Shown: positions 1 to 7,631, counted from the stretch's first letter. The stretch is 10,642 nucleotides of DNA from CAYJGN01 sp964369635 (GCA_964369635.1 CAYJGN010000058.1:1-10642); one strand, 5' to 3'. The notes: generated from the letters alone by a model not told the origin. A program made the numbers and translations.

Positions 1-70
1 CTAAAAGACCAAGTGAAACAATAACAAATACTTTTACTGGAAACAACAAAATATTTATAAATCTTTTCAT
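1..70 (-). CDS. N-terminus of an unidentified membrane or secreted protein (partial)
   Basis: An open frame begins with ATG at 70-68 and leaves the window at position 1, so only 23 residues are visible (starting MKRFINILLF). An AGGAGG ribosome binding site at 75-80 lies 4 nt before the ATG, the same spacing as several genes in this window, so the start is well supported. The visible residues are a short basic head followed by an uninterrupted hydrophobic stretch, which fits a signal peptide or first transmembrane helix. I do not recognise the family. It lies downstream of a minus-strand terminator at 438-473, so it is probably transcribed separately from the lipoprotein operon. Confidence 0.6.
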   Translation of the reverse strand, partial: MKRFINILLFPVKVFVIVSLGLL

Positions 71-267
71 ATATCCTCCTCTCTTTATTTAGTTTAGGCA
101 GAGAGGTGCAAATAATTCATTCTATATATTTCCTTGTGGTAATTTTTGGAGAATTTGAATTGTATAAAGTATTGATTTACGATTATTTTATTTTTGCGTA
201 AGTATTTTATAATTTAAAAGTTCTGAGTATGAGTTTTTTGAGTATTTCTGAAATTATTCGGCTGTAG

Positions 268-385
268 TTACCCCCGCCGCCAAACCGCCTTTCGGCGGTT
301 TTTGCGTAGCAGAGCGCAGATGCAGGCAAAACTAAACCTTCTGAGCCCTGCTCTGAGCAAGCGAAGCTTGCGGCGGCGGGAGTGA
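268..385. repeat. Compact GC-rich multi-stem structured element
   Basis: A sharply GC-rich block in AT-rich surroundings folds into four perfect stems that abut one another. The outer stem pairs CCCGCCGCC (273-281) with GGCGGCGGG (372-380) and continues after one mismatch as TTAC/GTGA (268-271 with 382-385). Inside it are AAACCGCC/GGCGGTTT (282-289 with 294-301), CAGAGC/GCTCTG (310-315 with 350-355) and GCAAGC/GCTTGC (357-362 with 366-371). Stem ends touch at 281/282 and 371/372, with a single base at 356, as in a multi-branched junction. It could be a structured RNA, a short interspersed repeat or the end of a mobile element. The stems are seen directly; the function is unknown. Confidence 0.55.
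282..303 (+). terminator. Terminator-like hairpin with plus-strand T-run
   Basis: AAACCGCC (282-289) pairs with GGCGGTTT (294-301) around the loop TTTC, and the T-run extends to 303. By form it is an intrinsic terminator for plus-strand transcription. No plus-strand gene lies upstream in the window, so it may be simply one arm of the larger structured element around it rather than a working terminator. Confidence 0.4.
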
Positions 386-437
386 GTAAACCCTCCCCCA
401 TTTCATCTACAAAACAAAAAACTTAACCAAACCTCAC

Positions 438-473
438 AAAAAACAAGCTGACTTAAAAATTATGTCAGCTTGT
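438..473 (-). terminator. Intrinsic terminator of the ftsK-ygiQ-MBL-lipoprotein operon
   Basis: ACAAGCTGAC (443-452) and GTCAGCTTGT (464-473) form a perfect 10-bp stem with an 11-nt loop. Six A residues on the plus strand (438-443) give a T-run after the hairpin when read on the minus strand. It lies about 170 nt beyond the lipoprotein stop codon and is the first good minus-strand terminator after that gene. Confidence 0.75.
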
Positions 474-643
474 CGTATATTTGTAATATTATTCGAAATC
501 TATTATTATCAAACGTTTGTTTTATTGTATTTCTGCAAAATAAATTTCAATAAAACATGATTAAATTTCGATTTCTAATAATAGAATAGCTAATCCACCT
601 GTAATTCCAATCGGTTACGAAATAATATCCGATATAGCGCAGC

Positions 644-1270
644 CTACTCAACTACCTCACTGCCACCCCATTCGATAACGGTAAATCCTTCTCGCTCAAA
701 CGACTGCAACTGCTGCTCTTCTATTTCTATCTTATCATCAAGCGCTTTAAATACCATAAAAACTCTCTGAATGCTATCAGGGGTTGGCTCGATAGTTAGC
801 ACTGCGTTATCAGTGTATCCCTCTTGTTGGAAAGTTATAAGGTTGTATTCATTAACAATCATCCGAGGCACCCAATAGACGATGAATTCGTTATATTCGT
901 GCGGTAGTAGACCTAAAAACTCAAGTTTTTCTCTTAAAAACTCCTCGGTATCTTCGCCCCGAACAACAAATCCCTCACTTAAATCATACTCAATCTCATC
1001 ATAACCATCCCAAAATAGATATGAATATTCTCGACCATCCGAAATTATAGTACCATCAGGGTATGCTGTAACTTCCCAGCCGTTTTCATATGCTGGGTAA
1101 GTATATAGAAGCTCACCATTATATTCAAGCTCTACTGAAATCTCGCTTATCTCCTGCGGATACAAATAGATTGCCGGTTTTTCCGCTACTGGTGGCTCTT
1201 CTTTTTCCTCGCAACCTATAAGCGAAACTGCCATTAAAACAACTAAAACTACCAATAGAATTTTTTTCAT
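644..1270 (-). CDS. Putative lipoprotein of unknown function (KPAIYLYP family)
   Basis: This is a 208-residue exported lipoprotein. Residues 1-20 are a lipoprotein signal peptide: MKK, a hydrophobic core, then lipobox L17-I18-G19-C20. The mature protein would thus be anchored at Cys20 on the outer face of the membrane. A short Glu/Pro-rich linker leads to a single soluble domain opening with KPAIYLYP (31-38) and rich in Tyr, Trp and acidic residues. From memory, this type occurs as an uncharacterised lipoprotein in many gut Firmicutes. I know of no function and do not assign one. The frame extends nine codons further upstream, but GGAGGG at 1275-1280 lies 4 nt before the ATG at 1270, which sets the start. 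The stop of the upstream MBL-fold gene is 13 nt before this ATG. It is the last gene of the minus-strand operon, ahead of the terminator at 438-473. Confidence 0.85.
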   Translation of the reverse strand: MKKILLVVLVVLMAVSLIGCEEKEEPPVAEKPAIYLYPQEISEISVELEYNGELLYTYPAYENGWEVTAYPDGTIISDGREYSYLFWDGYDEIEYDLSEGFVVRGEDTEEFLREKLEFLGLLPHEYNEFIVYWVPRMIVNEYNLITFQQEGYTDNAVLTIEPTPDSIQRVFMVFKALDDKIEIEEQQLQSFEREGFTVIEWGGSEVVE

Positions 1271-1283
1271 AATACCCTCCAAA

Positions 1284-2159
1284 CTATTCTTCAACACTTA
1301 ATGCTATTTCATCTTTGCTTATATAAAATGTTATACTTCCGTTTTTATCTGTTCGCAAAACTTGCCTATCTCTGAGCCTACTTAAAACCTCTCCACTCGG
1401 ATGACCAAAGCTGTTTTCACCGACCGAAATAACGCAATACTCGGGATTTGCAGCAGCAATAATCTCTTCACCCGTTGAGCTGTTGCTACCATGGTGCGCC
1501 GCTTTTAAAACAGCAACGTCAGATATGTTAAAATAAGAAATGATATCGCTCTCAACCGATTTGCTTATATCTGCAGTAAGCAGTAAGTCGAAATTGAAAA
1601 TGTCAATATAAGAAACTATACTGTTGTCGTTATCTTCTGAATAGTCAAATGAAACAAGGTTTATTTCTGCATTACCAAGCGATATTTTATCTTCTTCAAT
1701 AACAGAAACTTCACCGCCATTTTCATCAACAGCTATGCTTAAATCACTAAAATAAGCACTATCAGCAAACATCGAATTAACAATTACTCGCGAAACCAAA
1801 AATTCAGATACAACAATATTAGCACTGCCAAAGTGGTCTGTATCAGGGTGTGTTAAAATCAGGGTATCTATAGTTTCTATATCAAATTTTGAGAGAGCGA
1901 GCAGCAATTTGTCATAGTTTTTATAAAGACCCGTATCAATTAAAATAGTTTCATCTTCGCTTAAAATAAGGGTTGCATCACCTTGACCAACATCTAAAAA
2001 GCTAACGATTAGCTCTGTATTTTCAATGAGCGAGTAGGAAAATCCTTCCTTTTCGCTTGTAAGGTAACCGTTAAAAAGCGGGGTAAATGTTGCGGTGACT
2101 AAAAACAAAACCGCTAATACGAGCGTTACTTTCTTCGACGTTTTTTTGATTTGTCCCAT
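1284..2159 (-). CDS. Membrane-anchored ComEC-type metallo-beta-lactamase-fold hydrolase
   Basis: This 291-residue protein has a short basic N-terminus, one hydrophobic segment at about residues 12-30 (signal anchor or signal peptide) and a metallo-beta-lactamase domain from about 48 onward. Visible family motifs are FLDVGQGDA (54-62), LIDTG with Asp75, the metal-binding THPDTDH (103-109), LTADIS with Asp197, AAHHGS (220-225) and FGHPS (251-255). These are the hallmarks of the ComEC/Rec2 extracellular hydrolase domain, here without the ComEC membrane channel. Such stand-alone proteins are usually annotated as ComEC-like or MBL-fold hydrolases, and a nuclease or phosphodiesterase role outside the membrane is plausible but not shown. 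The ATG at 2159 lies inside the 3' end of ygiQ, overlapping it by 34 nt. The nearest ribosome binding site, AAGGGAG at 2171-2177, has a longish 11-nt spacer. No other start fits better, and the overlap suggests translational coupling. Confidence 0.88.
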   Translation of the reverse strand: MGQIKKTSKKVTLVLAVLFLVTATFTPLFNGYLTSEKEGFSYSLIENTELIVSFLDVGQGDATLILSEDETILIDTGLYKNYDKLLLALSKFDIETIDTLILTHPDTDHFGSANIVVSEFLVSRVIVNSMFADSAYFSDLSIAVDENGGEVSVIEEDKISLGNAEINLVSFDYSEDNDNSIVSYIDIFNFDLLLTADISKSVESDIISYFNISDVAVLKAAHHGSNSSTGEEIIAAANPEYCVISVGENSFGHPSGEVLSRLRDRQVLRTDKNGSITFYISKDEIALSVEE

Positions 2160-3997
2160 CGTGCGTGTTTCTCCCTTGAAGCCCTCTCCTGCTGCCAGTT
2201 TTTATCGCTCCTACTTCCACCGCGAGGCTTTATCAGGGCGTTTGGCGCGTTACTGCAAAGGTCTAATCTGCCGGCAAGAGTTAGCGCAGACTTCACTATA
2301 TTATAGTTTTCAGGCCTAAAATACTGCAAAAGCGCTCTTTGCATCTGCTTTTCTTCTTTAGTCTTCGCAACATATACAGGTTTAAGAGTTTGCGGATCAA
2401 AACCACTGTAATAAGCGGCAGTTGAGATGGTGCCAGGTGTTGGATAAAAATCCTGTACCTGTTCTGGGCGAATTTTATTTTGCTTTAGAAAAACTGCAAG
2501 TTTAACAGCATCTTCAATGCTACTGCCAGGATGTGATGACATAAGGTACGGCACTAAATACTGCTCTTTTCCAAGTTTTTTTGTTGTTTCATAGAACTTT
2601 TTAGAAAAACTATTATAGCATTCAATATGAGGTTTTCCCATCTTATCAAGCACCCTTGCACTACAATGTTCTGGCGCAACCTTTAGCTGCCCACTAACAT
2701 GATGCTCTACAAGAGTCTTTAAAAATTCTGGGCTTTTATCTTGAAGCAGATAATCATACCGAACACCACTTCGGATAAAGACTTTTTTTACCCCTTTAAT
2801 CTCTCGAAGCCTTGATAGCAAATCAAGATATTCGCTGTGGTCCGCTATTAGCTGTTTGCAAGGTGTTGGTGCTAAACATTTTTTATCTTTGCAGAGTCCG
2901 TGTTTTTCCTGTTTATCGCAAGAAGGGCGTCTAAAATTTGCAGTCGGTCCTCCAACATCGCTAATATATCCCTTGAAATCTTTATGTTTAGTCATCTGCT
3001 CTGCTTCAGAGACAACGCTATCAATGCTCCTTGAGGTTATATATCTACCTTGGTGAAAAGCAAGTGAGCAGAAATTGCACCCACCAAAACAACCTCTATT
3101 ATGGATAATAGAAAACTGAACCTCTTCAATAGATGGAACACCGCCCTTTTCTATATATGATGGGTGAAAATCCCTCTCATAAGGCAATGAATAAACTTTA
3201 TCGAGTTCTTCCCTCGAAAGCGGCAGAGATGGTGGATACTGGACTAAAAACCTCTCCCCATGACGTTGGACAACTGTTTTTCCACGAACATGGTCACAGT
3301 TTTGATACTGCTGATAAGCGGCTTTTGCATATCGCATATTATCTTTTGAAACATTCTCAAAAGAAGCTATATCATCATAATTTTGTATACCTTCAATATT
3401 ATATTTTAAAATGCAACTACCTCGAATTCCCTCGAGATGCTCTTTATTTTGAAGTCTATTTGCAATTTCAACTATGCTTCTCTCTCCCATTCCATATGAG
3501 AGAATATCAGCACCGCTTGATACTAAAATTGATGGAAAAACTTCATCAGCCCAGTAGTCATAATGTGCAAATCGGCGAAGTGAAGCTTCAAGTCCACCGA
3601 TAACTATCGGTATCTCACTTCCAAACTCTTGCCGAACAAGCTTGCAGTAAACATCAACTGCCCTATCGGGACGAAGACCCGCTTTACCAGCTGGACTATA
3701 AGAATCGTCAGATCGGCGGCGTTTTGCAACGGTATAGTTTGCAACCATGCTATCAAGGTTTCCAGCCGTCACTAAAAAGCCGAGTTTTGGGCGACCGAAT
3801 TTTTTTATATCATCAGTATTTTTACAGTTTGGTTGAGCTACAATCCCTACCGAAAAACCGTTTGCCTCCAAAACTCTGGAGATAACCGAAACTCCAAAAC
3901 TCGGATGATCAACATAAGCATCCCCAGTTATGTAGACAAAATCAAGGGTACTTACCCCTAAGCTCTCCATCTCTTTTTTTGTTGTTGGCAAAAACAT
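2126..3997 (-). CDS. ygiQ: YgiQ family radical SAM protein
   Basis: This 623-residue protein matches the YgiQ (UPF0313) radical SAM family in length and layout. The N-terminal region (about 1-200) carries the family's characteristic ITGDAYVDHPSFG stretch (23-35) and a cobalamin-binding-like alpha/beta domain. The radical SAM core contains the iron-sulfur motif C-x3-C-x2-C at Cys303, Cys307 and Cys310. Four further cysteines (360, 369, 374, 380) form a cluster after GPTAN, which I recall as usual for this family. The C-terminus is a very basic tail ending in KKRRRK. The substrate and reaction are unknown for the family. The start is supported by AAGAGG at 4002-4007, 4 nt before the ATG. The gene begins 12 nt after the ftsK stop and its last 34 nt overlap the MBL-fold gene, so it is an internal gene of the operon. 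Confidence 0.95.
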   Translation of the reverse strand: MFLPTTKKEMESLGVSTLDFVYITGDAYVDHPSFGVSVISRVLEANGFSVGIVAQPNCKNTDDIKKFGRPKLGFLVTAGNLDSMVANYTVAKRRRSDDSYSPAGKAGLRPDRAVDVYCKLVRQEFGSEIPIVIGGLEASLRRFAHYDYWADEVFPSILVSSGADILSYGMGERSIVEIANRLQNKEHLEGIRGSCILKYNIEGIQNYDDIASFENVSKDNMRYAKAAYQQYQNCDHVRGKTVVQRHGERFLVQYPPSLPLSREELDKVYSLPYERDFHPSYIEKGGVPSIEEVQFSIIHNRGCFGGCNFCSLAFHQGRYITSRSIDSVVSEAEQMTKHKDFKGYISDVGGPTANFRRPSCDKQEKHGLCKDKKCLAPTPCKQLIADHSEYLDLLSRLREIKGVKKVFIRSGVRYDYLLQDKSPEFLKTLVEHHVSGQLKVAPEHCSARVLDKMGKPHIECYNSFSKKFYETTKKLGKEQYLVPYLMSSHPGSSIEDAVKLAVFLKQNKIRPEQVQDFYPTPGTISTAAYYSGFDPQTLKPVYVAKTKEEKQMQRALLQYFRPENYNIVKSALTLAGRLDLCSNAPNALIKPRGGSRSDKNWQQERASREKHARWDKSKKRRRK

Positions 3998-4009
3998 ATA
4001 TCCTCTTTT

Positions 4010-6364
4010 CTATTCTCCGCTGTTTAAATTGCGCTCAATCCACTGCTGTTTTGTTATAAGAATGACACGGGGTTTGCTACCATCAGCAGGCCCTATTATT
4101 CCCATATCTTCCATCTCATCCATAATTCTCGCAGCCCTTGCATATCCAAGCTTTAATCGACGTTGAAGATACGATGTTGAAGCTTGTCCTGCATCTATAA
4201 CAAGCTCTATTGCAGAATTTATAATCGAGCTTTCGCCAGAGGCCGCATTATTGCCGCCTGCCGTTGTCGCAGCTTTTGGGTTATCTGCAAATGTTTCCAT
4301 ATTTTTAATAAATTCATCATCATAAACAGGCTCGCCGCTCTTTTTGACAAATTCAACGACGTCCGCTACCTCTTTATCGGTTACAAAACACCCCTGCACC
4401 CTTATAGGTTTCGTATTCCCAACTGGGAAAAAGAGCATATCACCGCGCCCAATAAGCTTCTCAGCACCAGCACCGTCGATAATCGTCCTACTATCTATCT
4501 GCGATGATACTGAAAATGCAATTCTGCTTGGAATATTCGCTTTAATAGTTCCTGTTATAACATTTACTGACGGGCGCTGAGTTGCAACAATAAGATGCAT
4601 GCCAGCAGCTCTCGCCATTTGAGCTAATCGACAGATACTATCCTCAACTTCGCTTGGAGCGACCATCATAAGGTCTGCAAGCTCGTCTATAATTATAACT
4701 ATATGCGGTATAACACGAAGGTCATCTCTTGTTGCTGCGATTTCATTATAAGCAGCGAAATCCCTCGCGCCAACTTCCGCAAACATCTTATATCTATTTT
4801 CCATCTCTTTAACAGCGCTCATAAGCGCTCCAGATGCTTTCCTTGGGTCAGTTACAACCGGGGTTTTTGATAGATGAGGTATTCCATTATATATACCGAG
4901 CTCAACAACTTTTGGGTCTATCATAATAAACTCAAGCTCTGCTGGTGTTGCCTTATATAAAAGGCTTATAATAATACTGTTTATACAAACACTCTTACCG
5001 CTACCGGTAGCACCAGCTATTAAAAGATGCGGCATCTTTGCAATATCCGCAATTATAACATCGCCACCGATATCTTTACCGAGTGCCGTTGACAGTCTGC
5101 TCTTTGCATTTCTAAACTTATGGGTCTCAAGCACTTCTCTGATACGAACTGCTGAGTTCACCTTATTTGGCACCTCTATACCAATCGCTGATTTCCCAGG
5201 AATTGGCGCTTCAATTCGAACACCGGTAGCCGCAAGTGATAATGCAATATCATCTGCAAGTGAGGTTATTTTGCTTATCTTAACACCAGCAGAAGGTTGT
5301 AACTCATACCGCGTAACAGTTGGCCCGCGGCTTATATCAATAATTCTTGCAAGCACTCCAAAGCTCTTTAGCGTATCCTCGAGTAGAACAGCATTTTGCC
5401 GAAGTTCGTTTGTCGCATCGCTGTTTTTTCCGCCCTTATCATAGCTTAAAATGGTGGTCGGCGGAAGAATATAGTCTTTGAAATCTGTCTTATTTTCTTG
5501 AGTTTTAACTTCAATCTTTGGCGGCTCATCTAAGAGGTCAACAGGCTCTTCAAACCGCTGTTGCGCAGCGGCGGCTTTCGCTTTTATTATATCATCAATA
5601 TCTGCAATAACGGTATCTGGAGCTATATCTTCAACTGCAATAACTCCACTTGCAATATCCTCAGGCTCTTCAAATATATCAGGAATCGGATCAGTACTTT
5701 CTGGTAGCTTAACATCTATATCAAACTTCTTTTCAGTCTGCTTTTGCGCTCTCTTCTCAGCATTATCACGGACAGCATCCGAAACAACTTCTCCCACCTT
5801 TTTCGCAGGTTTCGAGGCATTTGTTAAGAAAGCAATTAGCGAAACGCCGCTAACAAGCAGAATTAAAACAAACAAAATAATCGAAACAACAACTATAGCT
5901 CCTGTTTTACCAAGCGCCGCCATTAGCGGATAGCTTAAAACTGCAGAAAACACACCGCCCCCAACAAGATTGATACCTGTCAAGTAGCTTTTCGATATGT
6001 ATTCAAAAAATCCATCTGTTATCGGTACAAATATTATAGTTATTATAAGGGATGCAAGTATTGCAATTGAGATTATCTCAACAGTTCTAACCGAGATAAA
6101 TCTTTTGTTTTTATCTTTTGCCAGTAGTATAGATATATAAATTACCGCAATAGGGATAAGGTATGATGTTATTCCGAATATACCAAATATGAAATCATGC
6201 ATAATAAGCCAGAGGCTCTCACCGGGAATAAGTACAAGAAAAGCTAAAAACAGCCCGATAGCAAACAATATGATTGCCCGAACCTGCTTTTTCTTTTTAT
6301 CTGCCTCTTTATTTGCAGCTCTTGTTTCTGCCGCTTTCTTTCCCCTGCTCTCTTTAGTTGCCAA
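4010..6364 (-). CDS. ftsK: FtsK/SpoIIIE DNA translocase
   Basis: This is a membrane-bound ATPase that pumps chromosomal DNA across the division septum, or into the forespore in spore formers. The 784-residue length is close to SpoIIIE. Residues below count from the TTG start. A Lys-rich head (1-27) is followed by about four transmembrane segments (28-180) and an acidic/Ala-rich linker (190-295). The motor comes next, with Walker A GATGSGKS (451-458), Walker B ending in Asp560-Glu561, and the ATQRPS stretch. The C-terminal gamma domain (about 712-770) is a winged helix that reads oriented DNA sequences. Several frames of start are possible: a GTG at 6373 overlaps the ribosome binding site itself, whereas AAGGAG (6373-6378) is 8 nt before the TTG at 6364, so TTG is chosen. 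It is the first gene of its operon, downstream of tepA-ylzJ as in Bacillus. FtsK and SpoIIIE cannot be told apart here. Confidence 0.96.
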   Translation of the reverse strand: MATKESRGKKAAETRAANKEADKKKKQVRAIILFAIGLFLAFLVLIPGESLWLIMHDFIFGIFGITSYLIPIAVIYISILLAKDKNKRFISVRTVEIISIAILASLIITIIFVPITDGFFEYISKSYLTGINLVGGGVFSAVLSYPLMAALGKTGAIVVVSIILFVLILLVSGVSLIAFLTNASKPAKKVGEVVSDAVRDNAEKRAQKQTEKKFDIDVKLPESTDPIPDIFEEPEDIASGVIAVEDIAPDTVIADIDDIIKAKAAAAQQRFEEPVDLLDEPPKIEVKTQENKTDFKDYILPPTTILSYDKGGKNSDATNELRQNAVLLEDTLKSFGVLARIIDISRGPTVTRYELQPSAGVKISKITSLADDIALSLAATGVRIEAPIPGKSAIGIEVPNKVNSAVRIREVLETHKFRNAKSRLSTALGKDIGGDVIIADIAKMPHLLIAGATGSGKSVCINSIIISLLYKATPAELEFIMIDPKVVELGIYNGIPHLSKTPVVTDPRKASGALMSAVKEMENRYKMFAEVGARDFAAYNEIAATRDDLRVIPHIVIIIDELADLMMVAPSEVEDSICRLAQMARAAGMHLIVATQRPSVNVITGTIKANIPSRIAFSVSSQIDSRTIIDGAGAEKLIGRGDMLFFPVGNTKPIRVQGCFVTDKEVADVVEFVKKSGEPVYDDEFIKNMETFADNPKAATTAGGNNAASGESSIINSAIELVIDAGQASTSYLQRRLKLGYARAARIMDEMEDMGIIGPADGSKPRVILITKQQWIERNLNSGE

Positions 6365-6372
6365 TATACCCA

Positions 6373-6378
6373 CTCCTT
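6373..6378 (-). promoter_or_regulatory. Ribosome binding site that fixes a TTG start for ftsK
   Basis: On the minus strand, AAGGAG occupies 6378-6373. The in-frame GTG at 6373-6371 shares a base with it and cannot be used with it. The TTG at 6364-6362 has an 8-nt spacer, close to ideal. Confidence 0.75.
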
Positions 6379-6395
6379 ATATTTCATACATATTT

Positions 6396-6424
6396 ATTTT
6401 ACCATTTATGCGCTAAAAAGTCCA
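6396..6424 (-). promoter_or_regulatory. Probable sigma-A promoter of the ftsK operon
   Basis: Read on the minus strand, there is a -35 box TGGACT (6424-6419), a 17-bp spacer and a -10 box TAAAAT (6401-6396). An upstream TGG gives an extended -10. The predicted transcript starts near 6389, leaving a short leader of about 25 nt with the AAGGAG site. A second possible -10 (TATAAT at 6475-6470) lacks a good -35. Confidence 0.6.
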
Positions 6425-6575
6425 TAACTGTAATAGTTTATATTAAAGCTTTAAATAGATTGTTTTTTAATTATACCGCTCTCTTTACGACGAAGTTTTA
6501 AATTGATATATATTTGCAGAATAATTATTAAAGTTTAAATTCTCATTTTATCTATCCATTTCAATTTGCAAATAA

Positions 6576-6604
6576 AAAGGTGTGAATTTATTCTTCACAC
6601 CTTT
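6576..6604 (-). terminator. Intrinsic terminator after ylzJ
   Basis: AAAGGTGTGAA (6576-6586) pairs with TTCACACCTTT (6594-6604) in an 11-bp stem with a 7-nt loop. Read on the minus strand the hairpin runs into a T-run (A residues 6574-6578). It lies 43 nt beyond the ylzJ stop and separates tepA-ylzJ from the ftsK promoter. Confidence 0.85.
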
Positions 6605-6646
6605 AATAAATTATAAGTTAAACAGCATTTAACGTTATAATACTGA

Positions 6647-6838
6647 TTAACCTTTCAACTCATCCAAAGCACTATATTCCAAAAAATCCTTTGGGTTTGT
6701 TGAGAATATAGCTGTTATTTTTCCTTTTGAAAGATTAAATCTCGCCATGTCTTTAGTAACGCTTGTTTCTGCTCTATTATTTTCTAAAGGAATTTCTTCA
6801 TAAAAACAGCTATCTGGTACAAGGGTATGAATAATCAT
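6647..6838 (-). CDS. ylzJ: YlzJ-like small protein
   Basis: This 63-residue protein opens with MIIHTLVPDSCFYEE, which resembles the N-terminal signature of the YlzJ-like family of short Firmicute proteins, and its length fits. The function of the family is unknown. The gene starts 1 nt after the tepA stop codon, with a near-perfect AAGGAGG (6845-6851) inside the end of tepA and a 6-nt spacer, so it is almost certainly co-transcribed and perhaps translationally coupled. In Bacillus subtilis ylzJ lies between tepA and spoIIIE. The same order here supports both this call and that of its neighbours. It has no signal peptide or membrane segment and is probably cytoplasmic. Confidence 0.85.
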   Translation of the reverse strand: MIIHTLVPDSCFYEEIPLENNRAETSVTKDMARFNLSKGKITAIFSTNPKDFLEYSALDELKG

Positions 6839-6839
6839 T

Positions 6840-7553
6840 CTATTCCTCCTTCTTTGTCCGTCTTTTTCTCGTCTTTGGTTTTTCGTTTTTTGAAATCAAC
6901 TCATAAAGCTTTGCAATAGCTTCTTTTAGACCACCAAGCTCGTCTATAAGTCCTTCAGAAACGGCAGTCTCACCTGATAATACTGTTCCTACATCCATAG
7001 CAAGCTCTCCCGTTTTTAGCATAAACTTTGAAAACTTTCGCTCGGTTATCGAGCTGTTTGAAATCACAAAATTTATTATCCTCTGCTGAATTTTTTCAAA
7101 ATATTCAAAACTCTGCGGAACACCAAGGATAAGTCCAGACATACGAACAGGATGGACTGTCATCGTGGCAGATGGCACTATAAAACTGTGCTTTGCACTA
7201 ACCGCGAGTGGAACACCTATCGAATGTCCCCCACCGAGAACCAGCGAAACTGTTGGTTTTTTCATCGTTGAAATAAGCTCGGCTATTGCAAGACCTGCTT
7301 CAACATCACCGCCGACTGTATTTAATAAAATAAGCAGGCCATCTATCTCGCTATCCTCTTCAATAGCAACAAGTGCTGGTAGGACATGTTCATATTTTGT
7401 TGTTTTATTCTGACTTGGCAGCGTATAATGCCCTTCTATCTGCCCTATTATTGTTAAACAGTGAATAATTTTATCGCCATTAACGCTCGTAACCGAGCTC
7501 ATCTCATTTATCTCCTCCTGCTGTTCGGTCATTTCTTCAACTTTATCGCTCAT
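6840..7553 (-). CDS. tepA: ClpP-like serine protease TepA (translocation-enhancing protein)
   Basis: This 237-residue ClpP-fold protein belongs to the TepA/ClpP-like group placed upstream of ylzJ and ftsK in Firmicutes. Counting from the ATG at 7553, the visible features are NTVGGD with a following helix (78-83), the nucleophile region GGGHSIG (107-113, Ser111), a candidate catalytic His134 in TVHPVR, and Asp205 in LIDELGG near the expected acid position. The N-terminus is acidic and Gln/Glu-rich, and the C-terminus is a basic Lys/Arg tail. In Bacillus TepA has been linked to protein export and to degradation of spore proteins; I infer only a cytoplasmic protease role. The frame has an earlier ATG at 7565, but it overlaps GGAGGG at 7558-7563, which sits 4 nt before the ATG at 7553, so the later start is preferred. 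It is the first gene of a bicistron with ylzJ. Confidence 0.9.
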   Translation of the reverse strand: MSDKVEEMTEQQEEINEMSSVTSVNGDKIIHCLTIIGQIEGHYTLPSQNKTTKYEHVLPALVAIEEDSEIDGLLILLNTVGGDVEAGLAIAELISTMKKPTVSLVLGGGHSIGVPLAVSAKHSFIVPSATMTVHPVRMSGLILGVPQSFEYFEKIQQRIINFVISNSSITERKFSKFMLKTGELAMDVGTVLSGETAVSEGLIDELGGLKEAIAKLYELISKNEKPKTRKRRTKKEE

Positions 7554-7557
7554 AATT

Positions 7558-7563
7558 CCCTCC
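7558..7563 (-). promoter_or_regulatory. Ribosome binding site that decides the tepA start
   Basis: On the minus strand, GGAGGG (7563-7558) precedes the ATG at 7553 by 4 nt. The upstream in-frame ATG at 7565-7563 shares a base with this site. The lipoprotein gene shows the same ATG-less arrangement of GGAGGG, 4 nt, ATG. Confidence 0.7.
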
Positions 7564-7602
7564 ATATTAATTAACTTTCCTCTGCTATTATTGCCTATTT
7601 TC

Positions 7603-7631
7603 TTGACAATATCGTAAAAATAAAATAAAAT
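7603..7631 (+). promoter_or_regulatory. Sigma-A promoter of the isocitrate dehydrogenase-rex operon
   Basis: A perfect -35 TTGACA (7603-7608) is followed by a 17-bp spacer and a -10 TAAAAT (7626-7631). Transcription would start near 7638, leaving a leader of about 125 nt before the ATG at 7763. Confidence 0.7.

Larger units (their letters stand above)
71..643. other. Long intergenic region with a GC-rich structured element and a terminator
   Basis: This stretch between the lipoprotein gene and the partial gene at the left edge carries no open frame I believe. It holds a GC-rich structured element (about 268-385) and a minus-strand terminator (438-473), annotated separately. The rest is strongly AT-rich. 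Between 474 and 643 I see only a weak AT-rich inverted repeat: TCTATTATTA at 499-508 against TAATAATAGA at 577-586. No tRNA, riboswitch or clear promoter could be identified. The 64-codon minus-strand frame through 207-401 lies over the structured element and has no ribosome binding site or protein-like composition. Confidence 0.6.

Noticed and set aside
207..401. 64-codon minus-strand frame over the GC-rich element
   Set aside because: It has no ribosome binding site, and the composition follows the stem sequences. The block is better explained as a structured element.
1271..1297. Earlier start (ATG at 1297) for the lipoprotein
   Set aside because: It would overlap the upstream stop, lacks a ribosome binding site and would put the GGAGGG site inside the coding region, with nine extra residues before the signal peptide.
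3133..3603. 156-codon plus-strand open frame
   Set aside because: It lies wholly antisense to ygiQ, which has clear family motifs. It has no ribosome binding site and its translation looks like a shadow of the other strand.
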